Assembly: GCA_963965975.1 (NCBI GenBank)
Contig: OZ014425.1
Location: 1,126,501-1,190,500, forward strand
DNA length: 64,000 nt
Direction of reading: 5' to 3'
Source: Xestospongia bergquistia
Lineage: Eukaryota > Porifera > Demospongiae > Haplosclerida > Petrosiidae
Positions 24,540-36,390 of this stretch are shown here, in pieces. Position numbers and translations under genes: made by a program. The notes beneath the pieces are model-generated. The model had not been told where the DNA came from. It did not search any database and saw only the letters and a list, made by a program, of their open reading frames with translations. How positions within the stretch are numbered: the first letter of the stretch is position 1; every line of letters begins with the position of its first letter.

Positions 24540-26087
24540 TTCTTTTGAATTAAGTTTATCTGTTGCTATGGTAGCAACGACCTCACCTACCTACCACGTG
24601 GGTGTACCACACCTCTAAATATTACGCATATTATGTGCAGCGCCAAGTACTATTGATTGACGTTAGCCATGGCTTCTTAGGGTGCAATTAAGTCAGTGTT
24701 TTAGTGTTGTCCTCAACTCCATTTTCTTGGCAGTTTAAAATCAATTGCATTATTGCTACTACTATGTATCATAATTGCTGAATTTCAGATTGTTTTTTGA
24801 CAGACAAAAGTAGCCCATATAAAATTGATTTGCTGTAGCCTTTAGACTAGGGAAAAACAGAAAGCCATAGATAGACTATTAACAGCGTCTAGCTATGTAT
24901 AATTGAAGCTGTCACATAGTTTTAGTGCTGTGTTACTTAGAAGGAAATGTATCATACACTCTTGTGGGTACAAGTCTGACTATAATGTTACTGGTATATT
25001 TTTAAAGCAAACAACAGTTATGAGCAGCAGTGGTTATTTTGTATCTACTATATAAATCCAGCTGTTGATGTTACATAAGTGTAAAGTGTATACAGTAGTA
25101 ATGTAGTTGATTTAATGTTGATCTAATCTCTTCTTTTTGGTCATATAACATTAGTAAGGTTAATTGTACATTGGTCATTAACAGTACACTATAAGTGTTG
25201 TTTCCATGGAAACGTTAATAATACGTTTTGGTACATTAAATAGGTGCTAATTTTTCTCTATTGGTTTTGTTGTTTGAGTAACTAGCCTAGAGTGCATCCT
25301 CTTCTTAGAAATACCCACCTAGGGAAAGTTAGAACAGAGACTAAAGGCAGTCGTACTAATTGATATATAAACAGTGTGGTCTTAATATAAATTAAGGGAG
25401 GAGGAAGTAGATGTGAACTATTCTGGCACTTTTGGGCTTCAAAAATAACAGCCCTATTCAGGATTTCAGCCATTGCTATAAGATAGGTTATAGCATTGGT
25501 TCAATTGTGAAAGTAAACAAAGAAACCATTCACGATTCTAGGAAATATCCACTTACAATATGTAAAGATCTATGTGTTTATGTATACATGTTGTCGACAT
25601 GGAGTTAAGTATTATACTACTTTCAGTGCAAGAGTTCAGAGTTTGACGTTTTTGTTATTCAAAACACTTACATAAACATAACATTCATTTCAATGTGGAG
25701 AAAGTGGACAGTCAGGTCATGAAGACATGATAAACAACATTCTATAGCTTAAAAAAATATTTAAAGAGGAAAATTTCACTCAGAGAAGTAGAACAAATAA
25801 ACAAAACGAAATGTGTACAAAAAGAAACACACACATTGTTACATACAAAATCATGAGACAATTATAGAGACATGACTCCAGTTGTACAAACAATCTCACC
25901 ATATAAGGCTAAACCACATAGTAACTATTTGGAGGAACTACATATGATGCATGACCTAAACTTCCTTGACCATTGACCTCCAACAAGATTCTTACAACTT
26001 TTGAGTTAATTGTAAAGAATGTCCAATAGAGGAAAGAGAATTACTGTAATTATATATAAAGGTGGTCAATCTAAGTTAGTCAAAACA
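24540..26087. other. Intergenic region between two minus-strand genes
   Basis: The region is 1.5 kb without convincing exons. The first 150 bases upstream of the CCDC13-like start presumably hold its promoter. The right end presumably holds the 3' UTR of the Death-SEFIR gene. No repeats of note. Confidence 0.4.
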
Positions 26088-27905
26088 CTAGTGTCTCTGC
26101 TGGAATTTTCTCTTGACTTCACTTTTATCAATTACTTTCGAAGTCACTCGTCGAACAACTGTTGTATTTGGGATAGCATACTCTCTTACTCTTTGTACAA
26201 CATGTACCAAGTCTTTGGATTCGCTAGGATAAAGGATTCGAGGGACACTGGTTAACCAAACAGGAAAATCGTAAATTGATGGTTGAGTTTTACATCGATC
26301 AATGACAACAGGTATAATTTTTGTTCTTCCCTCTCTAACAGTGTGAAAAATGTGATTTAAAAGTGGTATATCAACAGCTACACATGAAGGCAATCTGAGA
26401 TCGTGTACAAAATTATAATGGGCTTGTTGGTATTCTTTATTGAAGATCACCAAAATGGTATCTGCAGATTTGATGTACCATTCCCTTGCTGTACCGAGAC
26501 TAGACTTCGGTTTCTCGTACCAAACTTGATGCCCACGATAACTGAGGCATTTTGCAATATTTTCAACTTCTCTTTTATATTTTTTGCTGCGAGAGTCTGA
26601 GAAGTACGAAATGAAAACACTGTCTCTGATAATGCGTGGATATGATAGACAGGAAGCTGTGTATAAGAGATAAAATGATGGTATAACTTTTGACAAACAT
26701 AACAATAACATCTGTATATTCTACTTATATACACAATAGCTAACTATAAAGTAAATAAACATTAATACTGAGATACCACAGGCGGATCTAACAACAGAAA
26801 ATGTTGATATCATTATACCACTTCTTCCTTCCTATGTGGTCGGTCGACAGTCTAAGAATACTTATAAATTTTTGTGGTATTGGATTTCTTTTACATGTAA
26901 GAGTTCCAGGTAAGTCGAAACCATCTAGTCATCTAGTCCATTTAACTGAAGCTGTGACGTCACAGAACTCATCTAACTAGAGATAGAAGGCTTTGAATTT
27001 CATAGGATTTAGAGGTAAGTGGTAAGCCCCTTTCATTAAGTTGCTTTTCTTTACGCTATAGACCACTTCTCAGGCTTTAACAATTCTAAAGCTTCCTAAT
27101 AATTAAGATACTTCTTTGAAATTAATTGAATTAAATAACTCAGCAGTTAACATTATTAACTACAAGAAGACATTAAGATGATATTTATGACTTGTACCTT
27201 CTTCACTGTCTTCTTCGTCTTGACTATCTGATCCAGTGCTACTACAATGAATCACGTCTTCCTCCAATCGAGTATCCCACTGAACGTCCGTTAATTCAAG
27301 TATTGGGAAAAGTTCTCTGATCCCACTTGGTTTTGAACGCAATGTTTCTATCTTCTCTTGAATAGCTTGAAAATCTATACGATCTAAGGAAAATCAACAC
27401 CATTTATAAATGTGTACAGCGCTGCAATATGTACATTGTGAAAACATATCATTGTAAACATTAGACAAATGTTACAAATAATCAATACACCATTCAAACA
27501 GTTTATAATAGTAATCCTCTACTAATATAATATCTCACCTTGCAGTGGAGTGACAATAAATTCCTGCAGGTATGATTCTGCAAATCCACTTTCATGCAAA
27601 GCTATTATTAACTTCAGTAGGGTACCTGGATTTCGAGCTATCCCTCTGTCCCAAAGTTTCAACAAAGTGTAGGCTTTTAAACCATCTCTGGATTCATCAA
27701 TCAATTCGATTATCTGAGACGGTAGGCCAATAAAATCGGCTAGATCTCGCCAATCGCCTCCTCCAAAATCAAGGGTGACAGCTTGCTCGCCGGAGAGGTG
27801 AGTGCATAACGGCAAAATAATGTCTCGAGGTAAGGAAATGCTGATAGGATCGTCGAGATTGATTTGACGACCATGATAGCTGCCAGTACTTCGCAACACA
27901 GACAT
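26088..27905 (-). CDS. Death domain plus SEFIR/TIR-like adaptor (MyD88/Act1-like)
   Basis: Predicted 373 aa from three exons on the minus strand: 27539-27905, 27198-27383 and 26088-26656. Junctions are phase-consistent. The ATG at 27905 (MSVLRSTGSYHG) is the first in frame. Residues about 25-118 form a Death domain: DWRDLADFIGLPSQIIELID, then LLKLWDRGIARNPGTLLKLI. The spacing is close to that of MyD88-type Death domains. An acidic linker (SDSQDEEDSEEG) follows. Residues about 197-335 form a TIR/SEFIR fold: DSVFISYFSDS (box 1), GHQVWYEK, SADTILVIFNKEYQ and KIIPVVIDRC. I see no TIR RDxxPG box 2, and the pattern is closer to SEFIR (IL-17 receptor/Act1). By family knowledge such adaptors couple receptors to IRAK/TRAF kinases. 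Orthology to MyD88 itself is uncertain. Confidence 0.82.
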
Positions 27906-28471
27906 TGTCGTTTTTTTGATAGACTGATATGCTGTTTGATCATGCCGTTTAGTAGGAGTGCTTATGGTTATCACTGAATTATTAAAAATATAAAACTCCA
28001 CGAGTAGTTTGACTAATTAGGAGTAACACTTATATTTACGGTAAGCGTGGGCTAAGCTCAATATATAAGGATGGAATTCAATTTGGGAGTATGCAGTGTG
28101 ATATACTGCCAACATGGGTTGGTGGTGAAGGGAAGGCATCAAGCCAGTATAAACATTCATATACTTAGTATATGTGATAGCTGGAATTTTTATACTGCCC
28201 TTTCCGACATGATGTGACCAAGCAAAATGACAAAGAAGATAGTGATTTTCTGTCGTCTCTTGTTATTTGTTTGTGGTTGATGCGGTCATAATGTGCAGAG
28301 AAGTGTGTGAGGCAACTATTTCTATACTCGAGGAAAGGAAAAGAAGTTGCATTTGCAGAAAAACTGTGAGTTTTGGGTAATTAGCAGTCGCCATTTTGTT
28401 GCTGAAATTGCGAGGTGTTCTGAGCATGCGCAATTGAACAACCCTTCCCACACTAGTGCAGTGCCCTCAAA
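27906..28471. promoter_or_regulatory. Divergent promoter, Death-SEFIR adaptor / cyclin T
   Basis: The segment of 566 bp between opposing start codons contains GCCATTTTG at 28390-28398, a YY1-type word. GAGCATGCGCAA, NRF-1-like, lies at about 28422-28433. The start AAAATGGCTGCCGAG overlaps another YY1-like element, a layout common for housekeeping animal promoters. The factors are assigned by motif resemblance only. Confidence 0.45.
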
Positions 28472-31177
28472 ATGGCTGCCGAGAGTGAGGAGGGACCTCG
28501 TCGACGTTGGTACTTCACCAAAGAACAGCTGGCCAACTCACCCTCTCGGGCAGATGGTGTTGATCCCGAGAAGGAATTGAGTTATCGGCAAGATGCTGCC
28601 AGCCTCATTCAGGATATGGGCCCCAGGCTAAACCTGTGGGTGACATTGCCTGTGTTGTCCTCCCTGTTTGCCTCCTCACCTCTCAGCCTTTTCTTTTACA
28701 AAGACTTCATTTCATGTCCAATATAGCCTTTAGAATGATATGTAATGGGTATTATTATACACTTATAAGCCAAAAGCATGTTTTCAAATACTAATCATAT
28801 TCTAGACTTTTTAGACAAATTCATTAGTAATGCTGTGTCATTTTGTCACAGAAATCCACTCTGTATGAGCACTGCCATTGTCTACATGCATCGGTTCTAC
28901 ACGATCAATTCTTTCAAGGCATTCAACAGAGCGGTGAGCTTTCCTCTTATTACCAACACAAATATCTCTTGTATGGTGTCATGTGGGTACTTTAACAATA
29001 GATAAAATGGTTTAGAAATATTAGAGGTTCTAGTAGACAATATAATGTTTCCAATAAATCTAATTATGTTCATAGCTTCATCAGTAAATTTATTTTTATT
29101 AAGGAGGACATTTTCCTTGTGTATAAACAATGACCAGTAGACAGTTTCAAAGAACAATTCTTTACTAGGCTGTTTGTACCTAGAAGTGTGACCATGTTGA
29201 CCTCTGTTTATAAACGATGATAGCTTCTAAGAACAATTCTTACTAGGCTGTTTGTACCTAGAAGTGTGACCTTGTTGACCTCTGTGTATTACAAGTTTTT
29301 GTTTCTTTTGTATACAGATCATAGCCACAGCTGCATTATTTTTAGCAGCTAAAGTAGAAGAACATCCTCGTAAACTTGAGCATGTAGCAAAGTGTTCCTA
29401 TTCTGTTCTACATAAAGATAAACCTGCTCTTGATAGCCAGAGTGAGGTAAAGAAGGGTATGAAATGTATTGGTTTTTCATATTCAGTGTTTACATATTAT
29501 ACCTACCTGTATCTCATTTAGAGACTTCTAATGCATATTGGTTTCATTCTCACACACAGATATACGCAAAGACAATTGATGATATCACTAGTCATGAACT
29601 GATGTTGCTTCAAACTCTGGGTAACTTTATTGGTTGTGTATTTCAGTAATTCATGATGTTGTAATAGGGTTTGATGTTCAAGTAAGGCATCCTCACCCTC
29701 ATGTTGTTGAGTGTATGAACTTAGTTGGAGGTAAGTTTGTCTAATCTGAATTCCTTGCTATCTTTTTTCTCTTTACAGTGAGTAGAGATCTCAGCCAAGC
29801 AGCTTTTTTTCTAGCACACAACAGGTTCTTGTTCAAAGTTATAACATACTTTTATTTTCCTTCTGTAGTCAACTTTTGACAACATTTTGTCTAGAACATC
29901 CACCTACAGTGGTAGCATGTATGTGCATACATTTGACTTGTGCCTGGAAAGGATTGGAGGTAAGCTAGAGTTATTTGACTGTGGTAGTAACAGTTGATTT
30001 TCACATAGATTCCGAGATCATCAGACAACAAGAATTGGTGGGAGTATGTAGACAAAACAGTCACTTGGAATAAACTAGAAGGTACACACTCACACATAAT
30101 AATTAGATTCTGGGATATGTGGTTAGTTCTCAAGTGTACTTTAGTTCCTGACTGTTTAGCTCCATGTTCCTACACTCTATTAACATTATTCTTTGATGTG
30201 GCTCTGTTCTCATATACTAAGAATGATCTAAGCATTTGACAACTATATGTCTCTTATTATACACTCTAATGGCTTCTAGAAATAATTTACTTTCTTTAGA
30301 GCTAGCCAAGGAATTCCTTACTATTGTTGACAAATCTCCTAGCCGATTGAGGAAGAGAATACAAGACAACATAAGAATGGCAGTTGAGGTATTTATATTC
30401 ATTAAATCTCATTAGAATCTTGTAATATTTTTTATATAGGGAACTAGACCACATAGTGGTAGCTCTGCATCATCCGGTGTACAATCTTTCACCCATGGAA
30501 GTGCTCGTCATCCTCCTGCTGCAGCCACACCCACTTCCAGTAGTTTCAAACACAAAGAACGTCCATCTTCCTCTCACCATAACCCGTCATCATCTACTAC
30601 CAAACATCACTCGAGACCTCATCACACCTCACAAACACACACAAAACCACACCCAACTCAGTCCACTAAAACTGAACCTGTCCAGCGAATATCACCTCCT
30701 CCTCCCCCTCCTCCACCCACTCATTCTGAGCAGGTGTCCACTGATTCTCAGAAATCTCGTAAACATAAAGAGACTTATCATCTTCACTCACACAATAGCA
30801 AGACACATAATGACATTACCAATCGATCACATAAGCACTCACTTTCTACTGATTCATCACTCTATCATCAAAAACACAAACGATTGAAAACAGAAGAATC
30901 TTCATCCATTTCTCACAAACAACCACTCTCTCTAAGCGATTATCGCCAATCAAAACGCCAGCAACAATACCAGCACATTGAAGGGGAAGATCCTTCTCAT
31001 TTCAAATACATTAAGACAGAACAATATAATTATGGTCATCATCCTAAACAATTACTGCATAACTCACTGTCAGACTCTACTACAAAACCTCTCTCTCTTC
31101 CGCCTCTCCCACCTCCTCTCCCTTCATCGCTACCAAATGAGTCTCCTCCCCCTCCCCCGCCTCCTCCTAGTAAATAG
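28472..31177 (+). CDS. CCNT: Cyclin T (P-TEFb regulatory subunit)
   Basis: Cyclin T activates CDK9 in P-TEFb, which phosphorylates RNA polymerase II and its pausing factors to release transcription elongation. Exons include 28472-28635, 28852-28933, 29318-29446, 29560-29620 and 29668-29730, with several more ending at TAG 31175-31177. The N-terminus has the family signature [17 protein letters not shown], then [20 protein letters not shown]. The cyclin boxes follow: [75 protein letters not shown]; and [23 protein letters not shown]. The last large exon (from about 30440) is a His-, Ser- and Pro-rich tail with many HH and HK pairs and a poly-Pro end. That recalls the histidine-rich region of vertebrate cyclin T1, which promotes condensate formation. 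AATAAA lies at about 31236. Confidence 0.95.
29150..29296. repeat. Tandem duplication of about 75 bp inside cyclin T intron 2
   Basis: AAGAACAATTCTTTACTAGG through GTGACCATGTTGACCTCTGT is repeated immediately with small indels. It sits just upstream of exon 3 and is noncoding. Confidence 0.7.
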
Positions 31178-31607
31178 CTCCTGTGAAGTTGTAATCTTGT
31201 ACAACTTGCAGGGAAAAGCCTCGAACGCTGTAAGCAATAAATTGATGTAATAATTGCTCCTTTAATCAATATCCATTAATTTGAGTCATTTCTTGATTTT
31301 TTTTTTCTATTAAATGCCTTTTATTATTGTAGGTGTTAATTATTATTGTCATCTTTGTGTGTATGCATGTATATTGCTTTATAATTTATACCGTTTAATC
31401 TAACAGGATTATTATTATTATTCACTTACCAATACACCATTGTTCCTATTGTATTATATTAATTATAATTGCTATTTGTCATTGAGCATGTTCAGCACGT
31501 GCAGCCACACCTATAATATTGTGCACTTTAATTAGAATCATTACGAAAAGGAAAGCCCTTTTTTTGAATAACAAGAATCATTATTGTGATTAGTATTAGC
31601 ATAAACA
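31178..31607. other. Short intergenic region, cyclin T to aralar
   Basis: It holds the cyclin T 3' end and the presumed aralar promoter. No other feature is supported. Confidence 0.4.
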
Positions 31608-34600
31608 ATGGCGTGGCATAGTACTATTAAAAGGGCTGATAAAGAAGATTTAAAAAGAATATTCAAAAAAGTTAGCAACATATTTACGGTTAGAACATCT
31701 ATAACATCACGCTTTAGTATTCCTCTGTCAACCAAGATGGAGAAGATTACATGACTCTCTCAGACTTCGTTTGTAACTTCATGCAAGTTCTAGATCCAGA
31801 CAATCCTAATGAAGAGACCTTGAGGAGACTTGGAACAATGGCCGATACAACTCAGGATGAGTTAGTTAATAAAGACAAATATTTAAAGTAGAGAAATAAA
31901 GGGAGGCAGGCTACAAAAGCTCCTCCTTTATCAATAGCTATACTTAGCTATAATAACTTTAGATGTGATATATACAATTTCCAAATTACATGTAAATATG
32001 GACAAAATAGATGTCATTTACTTTATGTACTATTGACTCTCCTCTAATAATTATATTAGTTCTTGTATTGTGTTAACGGATTCTCTTGTTTTATTATTGC
32101 TTTTGACAGGTTGATCTCATTTGTTGAGTTTCGTTCCTTTGAATCATTATTATGTGCTCCTGATGCTGTCAATCAAATGGCATTCAAAATGTTTGATCTT
32201 GATAATGTTGGCAAAGTGTCTTTTGGTAAGAAGTCTTTTAACTGAAATCCTCCATTCATTTGGTTATGTACCTATTTATCTTCTGAGCATCAATGGTATA
32301 GTTTGTACTTGAGTATATTTCTCAGTAAATTCTATAATTTTTTTCTATTTTGATTGTTAAAATGTTTTTGTAATATCAAGACAAGAGCCCTTGTTTCTTA
32401 GTACAAAGTAACACTTGTAGATGAAAGAAATGTAACTATTGGTCGATTACTTCAGCTAAAAATGATAGACTTCACACACAATCCTATATTGTATATTGTA
32501 CATGTGTTACACTCAGGTCTAATGTGATGCATCAATCCCTATATTTATTTATTTGCAGAGAACTTCAAGAAAGTACTAACTGCTACAACAATTTGTCAAG
32601 CTGTACAATTTGACTTCGACTGCACTTTTGTTAAACAATATTTTGGATATGACAAATCACATCAGCTGGATTACTTTGAGTTCAGTCAACTTCTTCAAGT
32701 AAGTATGACAATATATAATCTGTCACTTTCTTCCTAATTAAGAATCTTCCAACTGAGCATGCTCGACAAGCTTTCAGACTTCGTGACAAGGACCAGTCTA
32801 GTACCATCCCTGCTCTTGAGTTTGTTGAACTCATGACACTAATACGAGGCTTTCGAATGTCAGAGCACATCCAAGAAAATCTTCTTGCAGTAAGTCCATT
32901 ACAATAACTTAATATACATTGTATAAAAATGAGGAGAAAAAATTGGGGAACAATCGTTCAACATTACATGCTGTCTTTTGTTGTTTGAACTATATTAAAA
33001 CTATATCATTGCGTTTTTAGGTAGCAGGAGGATCTGCTGGTAGGAAAGTCAGTTATCCTTACTTCAAAGCTTTCAATCAAATGTTGGGCAACTTGGATTT
33101 GTTTCGACAAGTAGTTCAAACTGTTTGTGATACCAGTCCTACTGGTGAAGTAACACAAGGTAACTTATAAAGAATGCTGTTTATAATTGTGGTAGAGATG
33201 ACAAGAACTAGCATCCTCTAAGAAATATCAACTTTGTGGATTTACTCAATTGATTTGCAGACATTTAATAAGATAGTTCTTCTTTAGTTAAACATGAGAT
33301 CATGTGATGCAGTTACACTTATTATTAATGTATGCAATACAAGAAGAGTCTTGGGATGACTAGATGAAGACTCTTTGTTCCATTTCTCTGTAGTTCAATT
33401 ACTGAGAGAGGCTCAACGTTATCCACAAATCACACCTCTTCAAGTATCATTGCTGTTTGATCTCTGCAGTGTTGATCACCCAACAGGGTAACAGAAAAAG
33501 TACATTATAAAATGTGTATAAATTTCTATAATGTAGTACCATTGGCATGGAAGAGTTTCGTAAACTCCTTCCTTGGCCTCACAGAGTGACAGTACCCACT
33601 GCAGAGAAGACCAAAGAACTTGAAACAACTAAGGTATTACCTAATCTAACCTTACCTCATTAATAGTAGTACCTATTATATCTCGTTCTTAAGACTATCA
33701 GTTGATTACATTGTTCTTGTACTTCACTATCTTAATATTTTCACACATGTTAACATTAACCCCGCCTCTCTCCGTTCATTTGAAAACATGCATATATTAA
33801 TGATAAAGTTATTTTAATCATTAAAAGGAATTTTAACTTTTCCTTTAGACTAGTTTTGGTCAGAATGCATTTTGGACAGCTGTGGAACAAGGATATCGTT
33901 TTATACTGGGAGGCATAGCTGGAGGTGTGTATATATTTTATGCATGATGCTAGTATTATAGTGTATTATTGATATCTCATTATCTTGTATATTAAAGGAG
34001 CTGGAGCTACAGCAGTCTACCCTATTGATCTGGTTAAGACACGGATGCAAAATCAACGTGGTTCTTTAGCAGGAGAAATCATGTACAAACATAGCGTTGA
34101 TTGTTTCTTTAAAGTTTTACGCTATGAAGGGTTTTTTGGTTTATACAGAGGTAATGATTTGGAAGGACTAGTCTACTGTTATCATTTGTATAATTTAAAG
34201 GTCTTCTTCCTCAATTGGTGGGTGTGTCACCTGAAAAAGCTATCAAGTTAACTGCTAATGATTTCATGCGAGACACTCTCAAATCTATTGATGGGACGTT
34301 ACCATTATATCGCGAGTGTATTGCTGGAGGATGTGTGAGTCAAAAATGGATGGATGGATGGATGAAGAAATGGACATATAGCAAGGCAAATGGATGAATA
34401 TTTTCTATCATAGGGTGGCATGTGTCAAGTTTTGTTCACTAATCCGCTGGAGATTGTCAAGATCAGATTACAAGTGGCAGGAGAAATGGCAGCTGAGGCT
34501 GTCAACGTGTCTGCTTGGAATGTGACCAAGGAGTTGGGTTTCTTTGGTCTTTATAAGGTACCCAATGTATAATTCTAGATCTAGTTGTTATGTCTTTTCT

Positions 34601-35900
34601 CATCTTTAGGGAGCTTCTGCCTGTCTTCTTCGAGATATTCCATTTTCTGCTATTTATTTTCCTACATATGCACATATGAAGAAATTTACAGCTGATGAAA
34701 ATGGATACAATAAACCATCTTCTCTCTTTATCTCTGCTATGACTGCTGGTCAGTGAAAAAGGATTAACATCAATAACGTATCTCTCTCTCTCTCTCTCTC
34801 TCTCCAGGTGTTCCAGCTGCCTATCTCTGTACACCTGCTGATGTTATCAAGACTAGACTCCAGGTAATTTACCCGCCACATTGTAATATTGATATAATAT
34901 TATATTATATCATGTGATGAATTATTGAGTTTTACTAAAACAAGATAAGAGAACTGTTTTTCTCCAGTGACTTGATAACACATTATTATAATAACATTGA
35001 TTGACTAACTGTACAATTCACATATTATTAGCAGTTTGACATATGTCAGTGTTCCTATAACTTCTAATTAAGAGTGTACTTATAAATACTATGATTAAGC
35101 ACAGTTTACTCTAACATACTGGACTAATAGATCTTATAATCCCCACAGACTACTCCCTTCACAGGCTATTACATAGGAATGCTATAAACTATAATTTGGA
35201 GATTCCTGAATTGGAAATTGAAGAGCCACTGTTAAAATTGAGTATATACACAGTGCATGACTTTTTGTTCAAATTGGTACTCTGTAATAAACAGTGTGTA
35301 TTAACTGAACATTCTGTCATTTTAATAAGTCTTTTGTCATATCAGAATATAAGTTATCTCTCTGTTTCTCTCACTCTAGGTCAAGGCACGTGCTGGTCAA
35401 GATACATACAATGGAATTTTTGATTGCTTCAGAACAGTCCTAAAGAACGAAGGAGGCCGAGCATTCTGGAAGGGTGGAGTCGGTCAGTTGTAGTGATTTC
35501 AACATGGTTAACTCTTTGATTCCTCACATAGCTCGTGTGTGTCGATCAGCCCCTCAATTTGGTGTGACATTATTAACTTACGAAATACTTCAACGTATCT
35601 TTTATGTAGATTTTGGAAAAGGGTCAGTGTATTTGTCATATTGTATAATGACCGAGTCTCTTTTTTATATTTCCCTCTAGTCCTCAACCACAACCTCACT
35701 CGGCTCTCCCTCCCACCATCCCAACTCTCACTTCCTCCTACTCCTTCCCTGATCACATTGGCGGATATCGTCTGGCACACTCTACCTTCTCAAGTGTTGA
35801 AAGCAGATTTGGTGTCATATTTCCAAAACTAGGACCCAAGCCACCTCCACAAATGGAAGTAAATTCAGATGTCATCCCGCTAACATCAGAGCCAAGTTAG
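31608..35900 (+). CDS. SLC25A12/13: Mitochondrial calcium-binding aspartate/glutamate carrier (aralar/citrin)
   Basis: This carrier exchanges mitochondrial aspartate for cytosolic glutamate plus a proton in the malate-aspartate shuttle, controlled by calcium on its EF-hand half. The ATG at 31608 starts [21 protein letters not shown]. The exon 31608-31670 joins 31718 across a 47-bp intron to give [18 protein letters not shown]. The EF-hand region includes [36 protein letters not shown] and [20 protein letters not shown]. The carrier half has three Px[DE]xx[KR] signatures: [31 protein letters not shown] and [17 protein letters not shown]. Also seen are [28 protein letters not shown] and the end [21 protein letters not shown]. 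The stop is TAG at 35898-35900. A (TC)n microsatellite at 34781-34804 is the polypyrimidine tract before GVPAAYL. AATAAA lies at about 36104 and 36142. Confidence 0.95.
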
Positions 35901-36390
35901 ATTGTGATAAGGATCTAAATGATTTTTCCTCACTTAGAAAGTGGCTATTATGATTCTGTCATGTAGTTATTAATAGTTATTAAATTTACTTGATTGTTTT
36001 AGTTTTCTCTTTATTCTGTCAGATGTGATCTACAGCTATTATTAACTTATTATAAACCGCTTTATTAACAGATAACTATACTATATTTATATTGTATTGT
36101 TATAATAAAATATTTATGCACACAGCTGCTAGACAGGCATAAATAAAGGATTTTATGAAATTTGCAATAGCAATATCCTGACTGATCATCTCAATGACAA
36201 ATCACACTGCTGTTACAATCCCCAGGGAATTACCCTATGACCTCATATACTCAACTGGTTGTACTACATGTATATATTAGATAAAGCAATCACTAAGCCA
36301 AGTCATTATCGATTATCACTGACCGATGTTAGTTCATACCAGAACTTTAGATCTGTTGCTACATTATGAGTTATAGAACTAACAGACGAC
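35901..36390. other. Intergenic region, aralar to protease-like gene
   Basis: It holds the aralar 3' UTR with two AATAAA signals (36104 and 36142) and, presumably, the next promoter. No other feature is seen. Confidence 0.4.

Noticed and set aside
24204..24548. 114-codon plus-strand ORF
   Set aside because: It is antisense to the first exons of the CCDC13-like gene and has no coding features of its own.
30456..30887. 143-codon ORF on the plus strand inside the cyclin T region
   Set aside because: It is an alternate-frame shadow of the His/Pro-rich cyclin T tail.
31039..31269. Gly-rich minus-strand ORF
   Set aside because: It is the antisense of the poly-Pro end of cyclin T.
34502..34834. 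110-codon minus-strand ORF with RERERER
   Set aside because: It is the antisense of aralar exons and a TC microsatellite.
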